A stretch of 8,508 nt of DNA from Bdellovibrionales bacterium. GTDB lineage: Bacteria; Bdellovibrionota; Bdellovibrionia; Bdellovibrionales; JAMPXM01. Where the stretch lies: contig SXSP01000283.1 in NCBI GenBank assembly GCA_005792225.1, positions 1 through 8,508 on the forward strand. Direction: 5' to 3'. The notes under the pieces were generated by a model that saw only the letters and a program-made list of their open reading frames with translations, did no database searches and was not told the origin of the DNA. This document shows, one piece after another, positions 1 through 6,226 of this stretch; the stretch's first letter is position 1, and each line of letters starts with the position of its first letter. Position numbers and translations under genes: made by a program.

Positions 1-21
1 CACGGAAAGGACTCCACCGAG

Positions 22-780
22 ATGCCCAATCAATTTTTCCGCTCTCTCAGTGTTCTCGGCTCGACACTCTTGGCTCTCAGTGCGAATGCGGCGGTAGACG
101 GTGACTTCGCACGCACGAACGAGATCGTGCATCTTCCGCTTGCGATCAAAGTTTCGGCCCAGGGTAAAATCGATGCCGATACCGCGAAGTGGAAGATTGA
201 GAAAGATCCTGAGGGCACGGAACTCTTCACCGCAAAGTCGGGCGACGAAACCCGGGTAGCGGCGATGAAGGGTGATGACGGTGTCCTTGAATCGTTCACT
301 TCCTACGTCATGAAAAAGAAGGCAGAGAACTCTTCGACCGTCTTTTTTACGAAGGGTAAACTTTCGGCATTTACTTCGTGCGAGGCGAGCGCTGACAAGG
401 ATTCGATCGGTCGGATCTGCGTGACCGCAACTCCGAAACTCTGCCAGAACCTGAAAAAGGGCGACGGCATCGATCCCGCAACCCTAAAGGAAATCGATTT
501 ATTTGAAATGCGCGCACTCGCGGCAATTTTGACTCTGCGTGGCTCCGATCATCAGCTAGAGAACGTCGTGAAGAGCGGAAATCGCCTAGGCTTAAAGAGT
601 GCCCTCCAAACGACAAAAGGTCAGATCTACGCCCTCGTGAAGCAGATTACGAAGGAGACACAGAAGAAAAGCGATGGTCGTGATCCCGCGACGGAAGCCG
701 CCGAGAGTCAGCTCGCAAAATCCGTTCTCGAAAAAAGTTTACCGAGACTGAAAGACGCGTGCGTAGTCACGAAATTTTAA
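22..780 (+). CDS. Secreted protein of unknown function, four cysteines
   Basis: I do not recognise this 252-residue protein. The N-terminus is a Sec-type signal peptide: short polar start with Arg7, a hydrophobic stretch from about residue 9 to 20, and an Ala-Asn-Ala cleavage site after residue 23. There is no lipobox cysteine, so the mature protein should be a soluble periplasmic or exported protein. No further membrane segment is visible. The mature part has four cysteines (120, 133, 141, 247). Three cluster around a short conserved-looking stretch (FTSCEAS ... RICVTATPKLC), and the last is six residues from the C-terminus, so two disulfides are plausible. The C-terminal third is rich in Lys, Glu and Ala and probably helical. 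The ATG is preceded by AAGGA at 7-11, ten bases upstream. The next gene on the same strand begins 124 bases downstream. Function is unknown; the gene call itself is firm. Confidence 0.85.
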   Translation: MPNQFFRSLSVLGSTLLALSANAAVDGDFARTNEIVHLPLAIKVSAQGKIDADTAKWKIEKDPEGTELFTAKSGDETRVAAMKGDDGVLESFTSYVMKKKAENSSTVFFTKGKLSAFTSCEASADKDSIGRICVTATPKLCQNLKKGDGIDPATLKEIDLFEMRALAAILTLRGSDHQLENVVKSGNRLGLKSALQTTKGQIYALVKQITKETQKKSDGRDPATEAAESQLAKSVLEKSLPRLKDACVVTKF

Positions 781-826
781 ATGTGTCGAGACCATCGCTG
801 ATCTGCGATTAAACGACGATCAATCT

Positions 827-857
827 TTGACAGCTCGGCGACTCATTTGGTTATCAG
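827..857 (+). promoter_or_regulatory. Weak candidate promoter for the small charged protein
   Basis: A perfect TTGACA (827-832) is followed 19 bases later by TATCAG (852-857), a 4/6 match to the -10 consensus. This would give a leader of roughly 40 bases before the ATG at 905. A second TTGACA (872-877) has no acceptable -10 box before the ribosome binding site. The -10 match and the long spacer are poor, so this is only a candidate. Confidence 0.2.
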
Positions 858-890
858 CCATGCTACTCCTTTTGACAGGTAACCCTTATC

Positions 891-897
891 GAAAGGA
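891..897 (+). promoter_or_regulatory. Ribosome binding site fixing the start of the small protein
   Basis: GAAAGGA lies seven bases before the ATG at 905 and only one base before an in-frame ATG at 899. This favours 905 as the start. The in-frame upstream candidates (TTG at 827, ATG at 860) show no comparable site. Confidence 0.55.
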
Positions 898-904
898 AAT
901 GATC

Positions 905-1105
905 ATGGAAAAGAACATTGGCGAAAATCAAGTCGACAACACGACAGATAAAGAATCGCTTCGCGATCGTCTCGGTGATGTGATCGAAAAAGCAGGTCAC
1001 AAGATTTCGGAAGCCGGTGCTCCCGGCCTCGGTCAGAAGGTCCACGACCTCGGAGACAAGCTCGAAAAGAAGCACGACAATCCGAACCACCCCCACGAAG
1101 TGTAA
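905..1105 (+). CDS. Small hydrophilic charged protein of unknown function (66 aa)
   Basis: I do not recognise a named family. The 66-residue product is highly charged, has no cysteine, aromatic residue or membrane segment, and is predicted to be soluble. Residues 17-38 and 43-57 look like two helices joined by a Gly/Pro turn (EAGAPGLG, 36-43). The motif LGD followed by Glu-Lys recurs in both halves (RLGDVIEKAGH and DLGDKLEKKHD), suggesting a short internal repeat. The tail is rich in His, Asn, Asp and Pro (HDNPNHPHEV) and could bind metal. The composition recalls stress-type hydrophilic proteins of the CsbD or LEA kind, but that is only resemblance. The start at 905 follows from the ribosome binding site at 891-897. 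A longer frame from TTG 827 would add a hydrophobic leader but lacks a ribosome site there. The gene converges on mpl, 42 bases away. Confidence 0.65.
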   Translation: MEKNIGENQVDNTTDKESLRDRLGDVIEKAGHKISEAGAPGLGQKVHDLGDKLEKKHDNPNHPHEV

Positions 1106-1112
1106 GGACCTC

Positions 1113-1139
1113 GCGGCTCTCTCGATCCGAGGGAGCCGC
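1113..1139. terminator. Hairpin between convergent genes, possible two-way terminator
   Basis: A 12-bp stem pairs 1113-1124 (GCGGCTCTCTCG) with 1128-1139 (CGAGGGAGCCGC) around a three-base ATC loop, with one T-G wobble. It lies between the stop of the small plus-strand gene (1105) and the stop of mpl (1148), so it could end transcription from both sides. Neither side is followed by a T-run, so it is not a textbook intrinsic terminator. It may instead act as an RNA 3' end stabiliser or collision barrier. Confidence 0.45.
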
Positions 1140-1147
1140 TCCCCTCG

Positions 1148-2599
1148 TTAAGCGAGCTCTTTTAAGAGCTTCTCGTAAATCCCTCCGAAGCCCCCAGTCG
1201 ACCTGATGAGGATGACGTCGCCGGGCTTGGCTTTCTTCTTGAGCTCCCCCACGATCCCGTCGACAGTGTCGACGAGATTCGCATCCACCCCTTTTTTACG
1301 TAAGTCGCCGATCAAACGATCGGATGAAAATCTTTGATCCTCGGGAATCCCGGATTGATTGAACGCGGGCGGCATGATGAGCGCGTGAGCAACGCCGAGT
1401 GCCTCCGCGTACTCTTCCTGAAAGACGTTGCGCCGAGACGTTGCGGAACGAGCCTCGAAGACCGAAAACACGCGCGACTTCGGATAGCGCGATTGAACGG
1501 TCTCGATCGTTTGCCGAACCGCGGTTGGGTGATGCGCGAAATCTTCGATGATCGTAATGTCATTGGGTTTACCGATAATTTCTTGCCGGCGCTTGACCCC
1601 CTGGAACGACTCGATGGCGCGCGCGATCTTCGACGTCTCAAAGCCCAAATTCTCACAGAGCGCGAACGCGGCGAGAGCGTTCTTAATATTGTAGTCGCCG
1701 ATTAAGCGGATCGAGAGCTTTTGGACCTCTCTCCCCGCGCGATGAACTTCGAATTCCGCGCCCGAATTCGTGGCGCGCACGTTCTTTGCCGAATAATCCC
1801 CTTGGCCAATTCCGAACGTGATCACTCTGCGGCCGCCCGAGGAGAGATGCGTCTTCTCGCGATTCAAAATATCATTGATATTCGCATCGCCTGCGGCGGT
1901 GACGAGAAGGCCGTTTTCGGGAACGAGCTTCAAGAGCATGAGGAAGGCTTGTTTAACGTGCTCGAGATCCCGGTAGATGTCGGCGTGATCAAACTCGACG
2001 CTGGTGAGGATCACCGAACGGGGCCGGTAGTGGATGAATTTGGGAACTTTGTCGAAGAAGGCGGTGTCATACTCGTCACCTTCGATCACGAACCAATCGC
2101 CTTCGGGCACGCGGTAGGATTGGTCGAAGTTTTTCGGGATGCCGCCGATCATGAATCCCGGCTTGACCCCGAGCTGATCGAGAACCCAAGACATCATCGA
2201 GGTCGTCGTGGTTTTTCCGTGCGTACCCGAAACAACAACCGAGTGGCGTTTATCGATGACGAGTTGACCCATCGCCGACGGAAGGCTCGTAAATGGAATA
2301 TCGCTCTCGAGGAGTGCCTGCGCCTCCTCGTACTGACGGCTGATCACGTTCCCGACGATCACGAGATCAGGGCGCTGACGTAAATTCTCGCGCTTATAAC
2401 CTTCCATGATCTTGATGCCGATTCGCTCAAGTTGCGTCGACATCGGAGGATAGACGTTTTGATCCGAGCCCGTCACGTGGTAGCCGCGATCCTTCAAGAG
2501 ACCCGCGAGCGAGGCCATCGCCGTACCGCAAATGCCCATCATATGAACATGGGCTCCAGGTTTCAGTTGAATCTCGGTGATCGGTCGGCGCGTTTCCAT
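1148..2599 (-). CDS. mpl: UDP-N-acetylmuramate:tripeptide ligase (murein peptide ligase)
   Basis: Cytoplasmic ATP-dependent Mur-family ligase that attaches the recovered tripeptide L-Ala-gamma-D-Glu-meso-A2pm to UDP-MurNAc, bypassing MurC, MurD and MurE. All three Mur domains are present. The N-terminal UDP-binding part has GICGTAMASLAG (22-33) and GSDQNVYPPMS (44-54); the YPPMS stretch separates Mpl from MurC. The central ATPase has the P-loop SGTHGKTTTT (124-133), EGDEYD (173-178) and FDHADIY (203-209). The GDYNIKNALAA motif (301-311) has Tyr where MurC and enterobacterial Mpl usually have His. The C-terminal domain has EDFAHHPTAV (352-361) and FEARSATSRRN (381-391). At 483 residues it is slightly longer than enterobacterial Mpl (about 457). 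The ATG has a strong AGGAGG (2609-2604) four bases upstream. It is the last gene of the minus-strand set, 24 bases after the serine hydrolase, and LdcA upstream would supply its substrate. Confidence 0.95.
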   Translation of the reverse strand: METRRPITEIQLKPGAHVHMMGICGTAMASLAGLLKDRGYHVTGSDQNVYPPMSTQLERIGIKIMEGYKRENLRQRPDLVIVGNVISRQYEEAQALLESDIPFTSLPSAMGQLVIDKRHSVVVSGTHGKTTTTSMMSWVLDQLGVKPGFMIGGIPKNFDQSYRVPEGDWFVIEGDEYDTAFFDKVPKFIHYRPRSVILTSVEFDHADIYRDLEHVKQAFLMLLKLVPENGLLVTAAGDANINDILNREKTHLSSGGRRVITFGIGQGDYSAKNVRATNSGAEFEVHRAGREVQKLSIRLIGDYNIKNALAAFALCENLGFETSKIARAIESFQGVKRRQEIIGKPNDITIIEDFAHHPTAVRQTIETVQSRYPKSRVFSVFEARSATSRRNVFQEEYAEALGVAHALIMPPAFNQSGIPEDQRFSSDRLIGDLRKKGVDANLVDTVDGIVGELKKKAKPGDVILIRSTGGFGGIYEKLLKELA

Positions 2600-2623
2600 G
2601 GTACCTCCTGTGAAAGAGCGTAC

Positions 2624-3703
2624 CTAGACTTCCTCAGCAATCCAAGTGTGAACGAGCGGTCTCAGCGTTTGAAACTCCTTGTTCTCACGAGTGGGATAAA
2701 CACGGTTCGAGACGAGGGTGACGAGAAGATCCCGGCGCGGATCATACCAGAGAGAAGTTCCGGTAAAGCCCGTGTGTCCCACCGAATCGAGGGAAAACAT
2801 CGGACCACAGCTGGAGCCACCCTTGGTCGGCATCATAAATCCGAGAGCCCAATCGCCCCGCGTGCGCGGGATCGCCCTTTTCGTGAAGAGCCGAACCGTT
2901 TCGGGGGAGGCAAAACGTTTTGTTTTTTCTCCGCGCATGGATTTTCTGAGGAGCAAACCGAATTGGCTTAGATCATCGAGAGTGCCAAAGAGACCCGCAT
3001 GCGGCGCGACTCCCTTGAGGGCGTAGGTATTCTCGTCGTGCACTTGCCCTTGAAGGACCTTCTTGCGCCAAGATGAGTCCTTCTCGGTGGGCGCGTACTT
3101 GGCGACCGCGCGTTTGGGTTCGTTGTCGCGGTGGAAGTCGGTGTCACGAAGATCCATCCGATCGCGGGCTTCGCTCCACACCGTATAGAGTGTTGTTCCG
3201 GAGATGGATTCCATCGCGATTCCGAGCATGAAGAGATCGAGATCGGAATAGACAGCCTTCTCTTCTTTGAGGTTGGACTTCTTGACGTCGGCCAAAACCT
3301 TGCGCTTCAAGATCGACTGAAAAACTTCCCACGCCTCTTCGGGGGATGTGCGAGCATTCGTCTTCTTCGCGACCGCCTTGTAGAAGGGATACCACCAAGT
3401 GAGGCCCGCCGTGTGCGAGAGGAGATCCCGCAATCGGTGCGGGGTTCCCTCGGGAAACCACGGCACCCAACGCGAAACGGGGTCGGACACGCGGAAGATT
3501 TTCTCGTCCGCCTTCATCATGAGTGCCGTCGCGGAGAAAACGATTTTCGTCAACGAAGCGAGGTCGTAGTAGCGATACGTTTCACCAACTTCGATATCGA
3601 CGATCTTTTTTCCGCGGTGAAAAGCCTGCACGCAGAATCCCGGCGTGGCCGTCTCCCACGTGTCCCCGAGCTTTTCGAGAAAGCGAGATTCGAGGCGACT
3701 CAC
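2624..3703 (-). CDS. AmiE/beta-lactamase-family serine hydrolase, probable cell-wall recycling enzyme
   Basis: Serine hydrolase of the class C beta-lactamase/penicillin-binding fold (359 residues). Visible motifs in order: SLTK (50-53, nucleophile Ser50 and Lys53), LLSHTAGL (94-101), YSD (152-154, the YxN position), VHDENTYALKGVAPHAGLFGT (221-241) and HTG (310-312, the KTG position). The VHDEN ... HAGLFGT pattern resembles B. subtilis AmiE (YbbE), a MurNAc-L-alanine amidase, and serine-hydrolase domains fused to NagZ in Bacteroidetes. Those families also tend to carry YSD, so Asp154 need not mean loss of activity. No signal peptide is visible, so it should act in the cytoplasm, unlike secreted AmiE. 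The GTG start overlaps the ldcA stop by four bases (GTGA), with GAGG seven bases upstream, implying translational coupling. Position between ldcA and mpl suggests it acts on muropeptides. An esterase or DD-peptidase role remains possible. Confidence 0.85.
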   Translation of the reverse strand: MSRLESRFLEKLGDTWETATPGFCVQAFHRGKKIVDIEVGETYRYYDLASLTKIVFSATALMMKADEKIFRVSDPVSRWVPWFPEGTPHRLRDLLSHTAGLTWWYPFYKAVAKKTNARTSPEEAWEVFQSILKRKVLADVKKSNLKEEKAVYSDLDLFMLGIAMESISGTTLYTVWSEARDRMDLRDTDFHRDNEPKRAVAKYAPTEKDSSWRKKVLQGQVHDENTYALKGVAPHAGLFGTLDDLSQFGLLLRKSMRGEKTKRFASPETVRLFTKRAIPRTRGDWALGFMMPTKGGSSCGPMFSLDSVGHTGFTGTSLWYDPRRDLLVTLVSNRVYPTRENKEFQTLRPLVHTWIAEEV

Positions 3704-4704
3704 AATTCAGCCTCGCCCACCGCGCGTCGTGGCGCCAACGAGCGTGCGCGAGATCCGGTTCCTTGAGCCACACCCGCTTTGCAGACGAGTTCGCATTTTC
3801 CTTGAGCGAGATGAAGTTCGGAAGGAGTTCCGAGAGGAACGGGTCTCTGAATCAATTCATGACCCGACTGCACGCCAGAGAGAACCGGAATATCCACGAG
3901 GCTCGCAAACCGCCGAAGGATTCGCGGAATTCTCGATGTCCCGTCGCTCTCCTCCCCGCCGGTGAAATCACCGAAGACGACCGCCTTCGCGCGATCAAAA
4001 CATCCGGCCTGCCGGAAGTGTTCGAGAATACGATCGACGCGGTAACCGCGCTCGCCGATCTCCTCGAAGAAAATGATTTTACCCGCGGTCTCCCAATGGC
4101 ATTTGGTTCCGAGAGTGCTCTGAAGGGTCACGATATTTCCGCCGGTCACGTGGCCCTTCAAAGTCGTCTTCGCGAGAGCCGCCTCGTTCATCGGCTTTAA
4201 TTTCTGAAAGCGAATCTCCGGCAGTTCGCCAAAGACAAATTTGCGGAGCTCTTTGATATAGGCGGGCTTGGTCTCACCGCGACCCAGGCGATCCAGCATG
4301 GGACCGTGAATCGTCGGCCAGTTCCATTCTTGATTCAAAAAAACGTTGAGGCTCGTGATGTCGGAGAGCCCGATGAAGAGTTTCGGCGCGCCCTTCGGTT
4401 TTTTAAGCTTCATCAATTCGGGAAGGAGCCGAATGGAACCGTATCCCCCGCGCAAGCACCAAATCGCCTTGGCATCCGTTGAAAACAAGGCTTGTTTAAG
4501 GTGAGCCAAACGGTTCGCGTCGTCGTTCGCGCAGATGACATCTTTACCGAAGATCTTACGCGGCAATCTCGGGGTCAGCCCCCAATCACTTAAAAAACGG
4601 ATCGCGCCGTCTAGACGTTCGGGAGCGCACGCGGAGGCGGGCGCGACGATATCGATGATGTCTCCTTCGCGGAGCGGTTGCCAGAGGGCTTGGGTTTGAT
4701 TCAC
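3700..4704 (-). CDS. ldcA: Muramoyltetrapeptide LD-carboxypeptidase (peptidase S66)
   Basis: Cytoplasmic serine peptidase that removes the terminal D-Ala from murein tetrapeptide, giving the tripeptide used by Mpl. The S66 signatures are clear: CLRGGYGSIRLLP (83-95), IGLSDIT (111-117), GHVTGGNIVTLQSTLGT (184-200), FFEEIGERGYRVDRIL (212-227) and SGVQSGH (276-282). Matching to the Pseudomonas LdcA triad (Ser115, Glu217, His285) points to Ser114, Glu214 and His282, so the enzyme looks intact. At 334 residues it is somewhat longer than usual (about 305). The excess is a basic, low-complexity C-terminal tail after about residue 310, reaching into the ribosome site of the next gene. The GTG start has AAGGA ten bases upstream. 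It follows purF by 64 bases and overlaps the serine hydrolase by four. The family call is firm; substrate preference is by family and context. Confidence 0.93.
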   Translation of the reverse strand: MNQTQALWQPLREGDIIDIVAPASACAPERLDGAIRFLSDWGLTPRLPRKIFGKDVICANDDANRLAHLKQALFSTDAKAIWCLRGGYGSIRLLPELMKLKKPKGAPKLFIGLSDITSLNVFLNQEWNWPTIHGPMLDRLGRGETKPAYIKELRKFVFGELPEIRFQKLKPMNEAALAKTTLKGHVTGGNIVTLQSTLGTKCHWETAGKIIFFEEIGERGYRVDRILEHFRQAGCFDRAKAVVFGDFTGGEESDGTSRIPRILRRFASLVDIPVLSGVQSGHELIQRPVPLGTPSELHLAQGKCELVCKAGVAQGTGSRARSLAPRRAVGEAEL

Positions 4705-4715
4705 GGGCGCTTCTT

Positions 4716-4740
4716 CCTTGATGAGTCGGTTGCCTCAAGG
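4716..4740 (-). promoter_or_regulatory. Possible hairpin covering the ldcA ribosome binding site
   Basis: Read on the minus strand, CCTTGA (4740-4735) can pair with TCAAGG (4721-4716), whose AAGG is part of the ldcA ribosome site. The stem is only six pairs with a 13-base loop, so it is weak. It is the only structured element I see in the 64-base purF-ldcA gap, which shows no clear promoter or T-run terminator. Confidence 0.2.
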
Positions 4741-4768
4741 GGCGAGACATCACCTGAAGTCACGCCCT

Positions 4769-6226
4769 TTAAATGCCGCGGATGTTTCCCTTCGGCTTGG
4801 CGTCCAAGCCGAAGAGCTCCGTCGGGTATTTCCCGTCGAAGCAGGCTGAGCAGTATCCCCCGCTCTCGCCGCGAACCGCAGATTTCAATCCATTGAGAGA
4901 AAGATACCCTAACGTATCGGCCCCGACAAACTGCCGGATGCTTTCGAGACTTTGGTTAGCCGCGATGAGCTGCGATTTCTCGGGTGTATCGACCCCGTAA
5001 TAGCATGGACTCCTCGTCGGGGGCGCCGCGATTCGAAGGTGCACCTCTTTGGCGCCCGCCGAGCGTACGAGGCCGACGATCTTGCGACTCGTGGTTCCCC
5101 GCACGAGGGAGTCATCGACGACCACCACGCGTTTACCCTTCAAGACGGCCATCTGCGGATTGAGCTTAATTTTCACGCCGAAATCGCGAATCGACTGTTG
5201 GGGCTGGATGAAAGTCCGGCCGATGTAGTGATTTCTGATGATCCCGAGCTCAAACGGCTTTCCACTCTCGTTTGCATAACCGATGGCCGCGGGAACTCCG
5301 CTATCGGGAACAGGAATAACCATGTCGATGTCAACCGCGGTCTCACGCGCAAGAATTTGTCCCGCGCGTTTTCGAACTTCGTAGACGCTCTCGCCGAACA
5401 CCACCGAATCGGGACGCGCGAAGTAGACGTGCTCGAAAACACAACGAGAGGTGGAACGCTTTTTCTCGAGGAAGATCGAATGCTCACCCGTCTCATCGAC
5501 CCAGAAAATCTCACCCGGCTCGATTTCACGAACAAAACGTGCACCGATCAGATCAAACGCGCACGTTTCGCTTGCGACGACGTAAGTGGGCCGATCGTTG
5601 AACTTTTCTTCAAGCTGACCGAGAACGAGCGGGCGAAATCCCATGGGATCGCGAGCGGCGAAGAGGGCCTTGTGCGAAAGCACGGTCAAGCTGTAGGCAC
5701 CTTCCAGCCGTTCGAGCGCACCCTTTAAACACTGCAAGAGATCACTGCTCGGATTGCGCGCGATCATGTGCAAAATGATTTCGGTATCGTTTGATCCCTG
5801 AAAAATCGAGCCCTGTTCGCGCAACTCCTGCTTGAGAGGCTCAGCGTTGACGATGTTTCCGTTGTGGGCAACCGCGACAGGGCCATTGAAGAGGTGAGCC
5901 GTCAACGGTTGCGCGTTGTTCAGCGAGTTCATGCCGGTCGTCGAATACCGAACGTGCCCGATCGCGCTCGTTCCGGGGAGCGCATTTAAAGTTTGCTCAT
6001 CGAAGACGTCGGCGACGAGACCTAAACCTTTTTTGATGTGATGAGCCTGACCATCGAGCGCGACGATTCCGGTCGACTCTTGACCGCGATGCTGGATCGC
6101 GAAGAGGCCGAGATACGAGAGTCGGCTCGCCTGCGGATGATTCCAAACTCCGAAGACACCGCACTCATCACGCCATGAACGGGCGAACGAATCGCCCTCA
6201 GAGATCTCACTGCCCCAGGCTTTCAA
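4769..6226 (-). CDS. purF: Amidophosphoribosyltransferase (iron-sulfur type)
   Basis: Catalyses the first committed step of purine synthesis: PRPP plus glutamine to 5-phosphoribosylamine. The N-terminal Ntn glutaminase domain begins at CGVFG; Cys22 (numbered from the TTG start) would be the nucleophile exposed by removal of a 21-residue propeptide. QHRGQESTG and the GHVRYSTTG stretch follow. The C-terminal phosphoribosyltransferase domain has the PRPP loop [14 protein letters not shown] (367-380). Cysteines in [22 protein letters not shown] and [11 protein letters not shown] (262, 408, 459, 462) match the four 4Fe-4S ligands of the B. subtilis type, suggesting an oxygen-sensitive enzyme. I chose TTG at 6226 because GGAGGG sits seven bases upstream. 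The frame stays open to a GTG at 6277 (502 residues), which lacks a good ribosome site. With the TTG start it is 485 residues and overlaps purL by 20 bases, indicating coupled translation. Confidence 0.95.
   Translation of the reverse strand: MKAWGSEISEGDSFARSWRDECGVFGVWNHPQASRLSYLGLFAIQHRGQESTGIVALDGQAHHIKKGLGLVADVFDEQTLNALPGTSAIGHVRYSTTGMNSLNNAQPLTAHLFNGPVAVAHNGNIVNAEPLKQELREQGSIFQGSNDTEIILHMIARNPSSDLLQCLKGALERLEGAYSLTVLSHKALFAARDPMGFRPLVLGQLEEKFNDRPTYVVASETCAFDLIGARFVREIEPGEIFWVDETGEHSIFLEKKRSTSRCVFEHVYFARPDSVVFGESVYEVRKRAGQILARETAVDIDMVIPVPDSGVPAAIGYANESGKPFELGIIRNHYIGRTFIQPQQSIRDFGVKIKLNPQMAVLKGKRVVVVDDSLVRGTTSRKIVGLVRSAGAKEVHLRIAAPPTRSPCYYGVDTPEKSQLIAANQSLESIRQFVGADTLGYLSLNGLKSAVRGESGGYCSACFDGKYPTELFGLDAKPKGNIRGI

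Noticed and set aside
794..809. Short inverted repeat ATCGC/GCGAT after the secreted-protein gene as a terminator
   Set aside because: The stem is only five pairs with a six-base loop and no T-run, so it is too weak to call.
827..904. N-terminal extension of the small protein from TTG 827 or ATG 860, giving a hydrophobic leader
   Set aside because: No ribosome site precedes either codon, while a good one precedes ATG 905. The hydrophobic stretch overlaps a candidate promoter.
1155..1170. Inverted repeat AGCTCTT/AAGAGCT near the end of mpl
   Set aside because: It is seven pairs with a two-base loop, lies inside coding sequence, and the T/A bases belong to the near-palindrome rather than a T-tract.
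1721..2383. 220-codon plus-strand open frame opposite mpl
   Set aside because: It is a mirror of conserved mpl codons with no independent family signature, so it is treated as a shadow frame.
2624..3703. Antibiotic-resistance beta-lactamase
   Set aside because: There is no signal peptide, the YxN site is YSD, and the motifs and neighbours fit a cell-wall hydrolase of the AmiE type better than a periplasmic class C beta-lactamase.
4952..5728. 258-codon open frame on the plus strand antisense to purF
   Set aside because: It lies entirely inside the well-supported purF, shows no recognisable motif, and such long antisense frames are common in GC-rich coding DNA.
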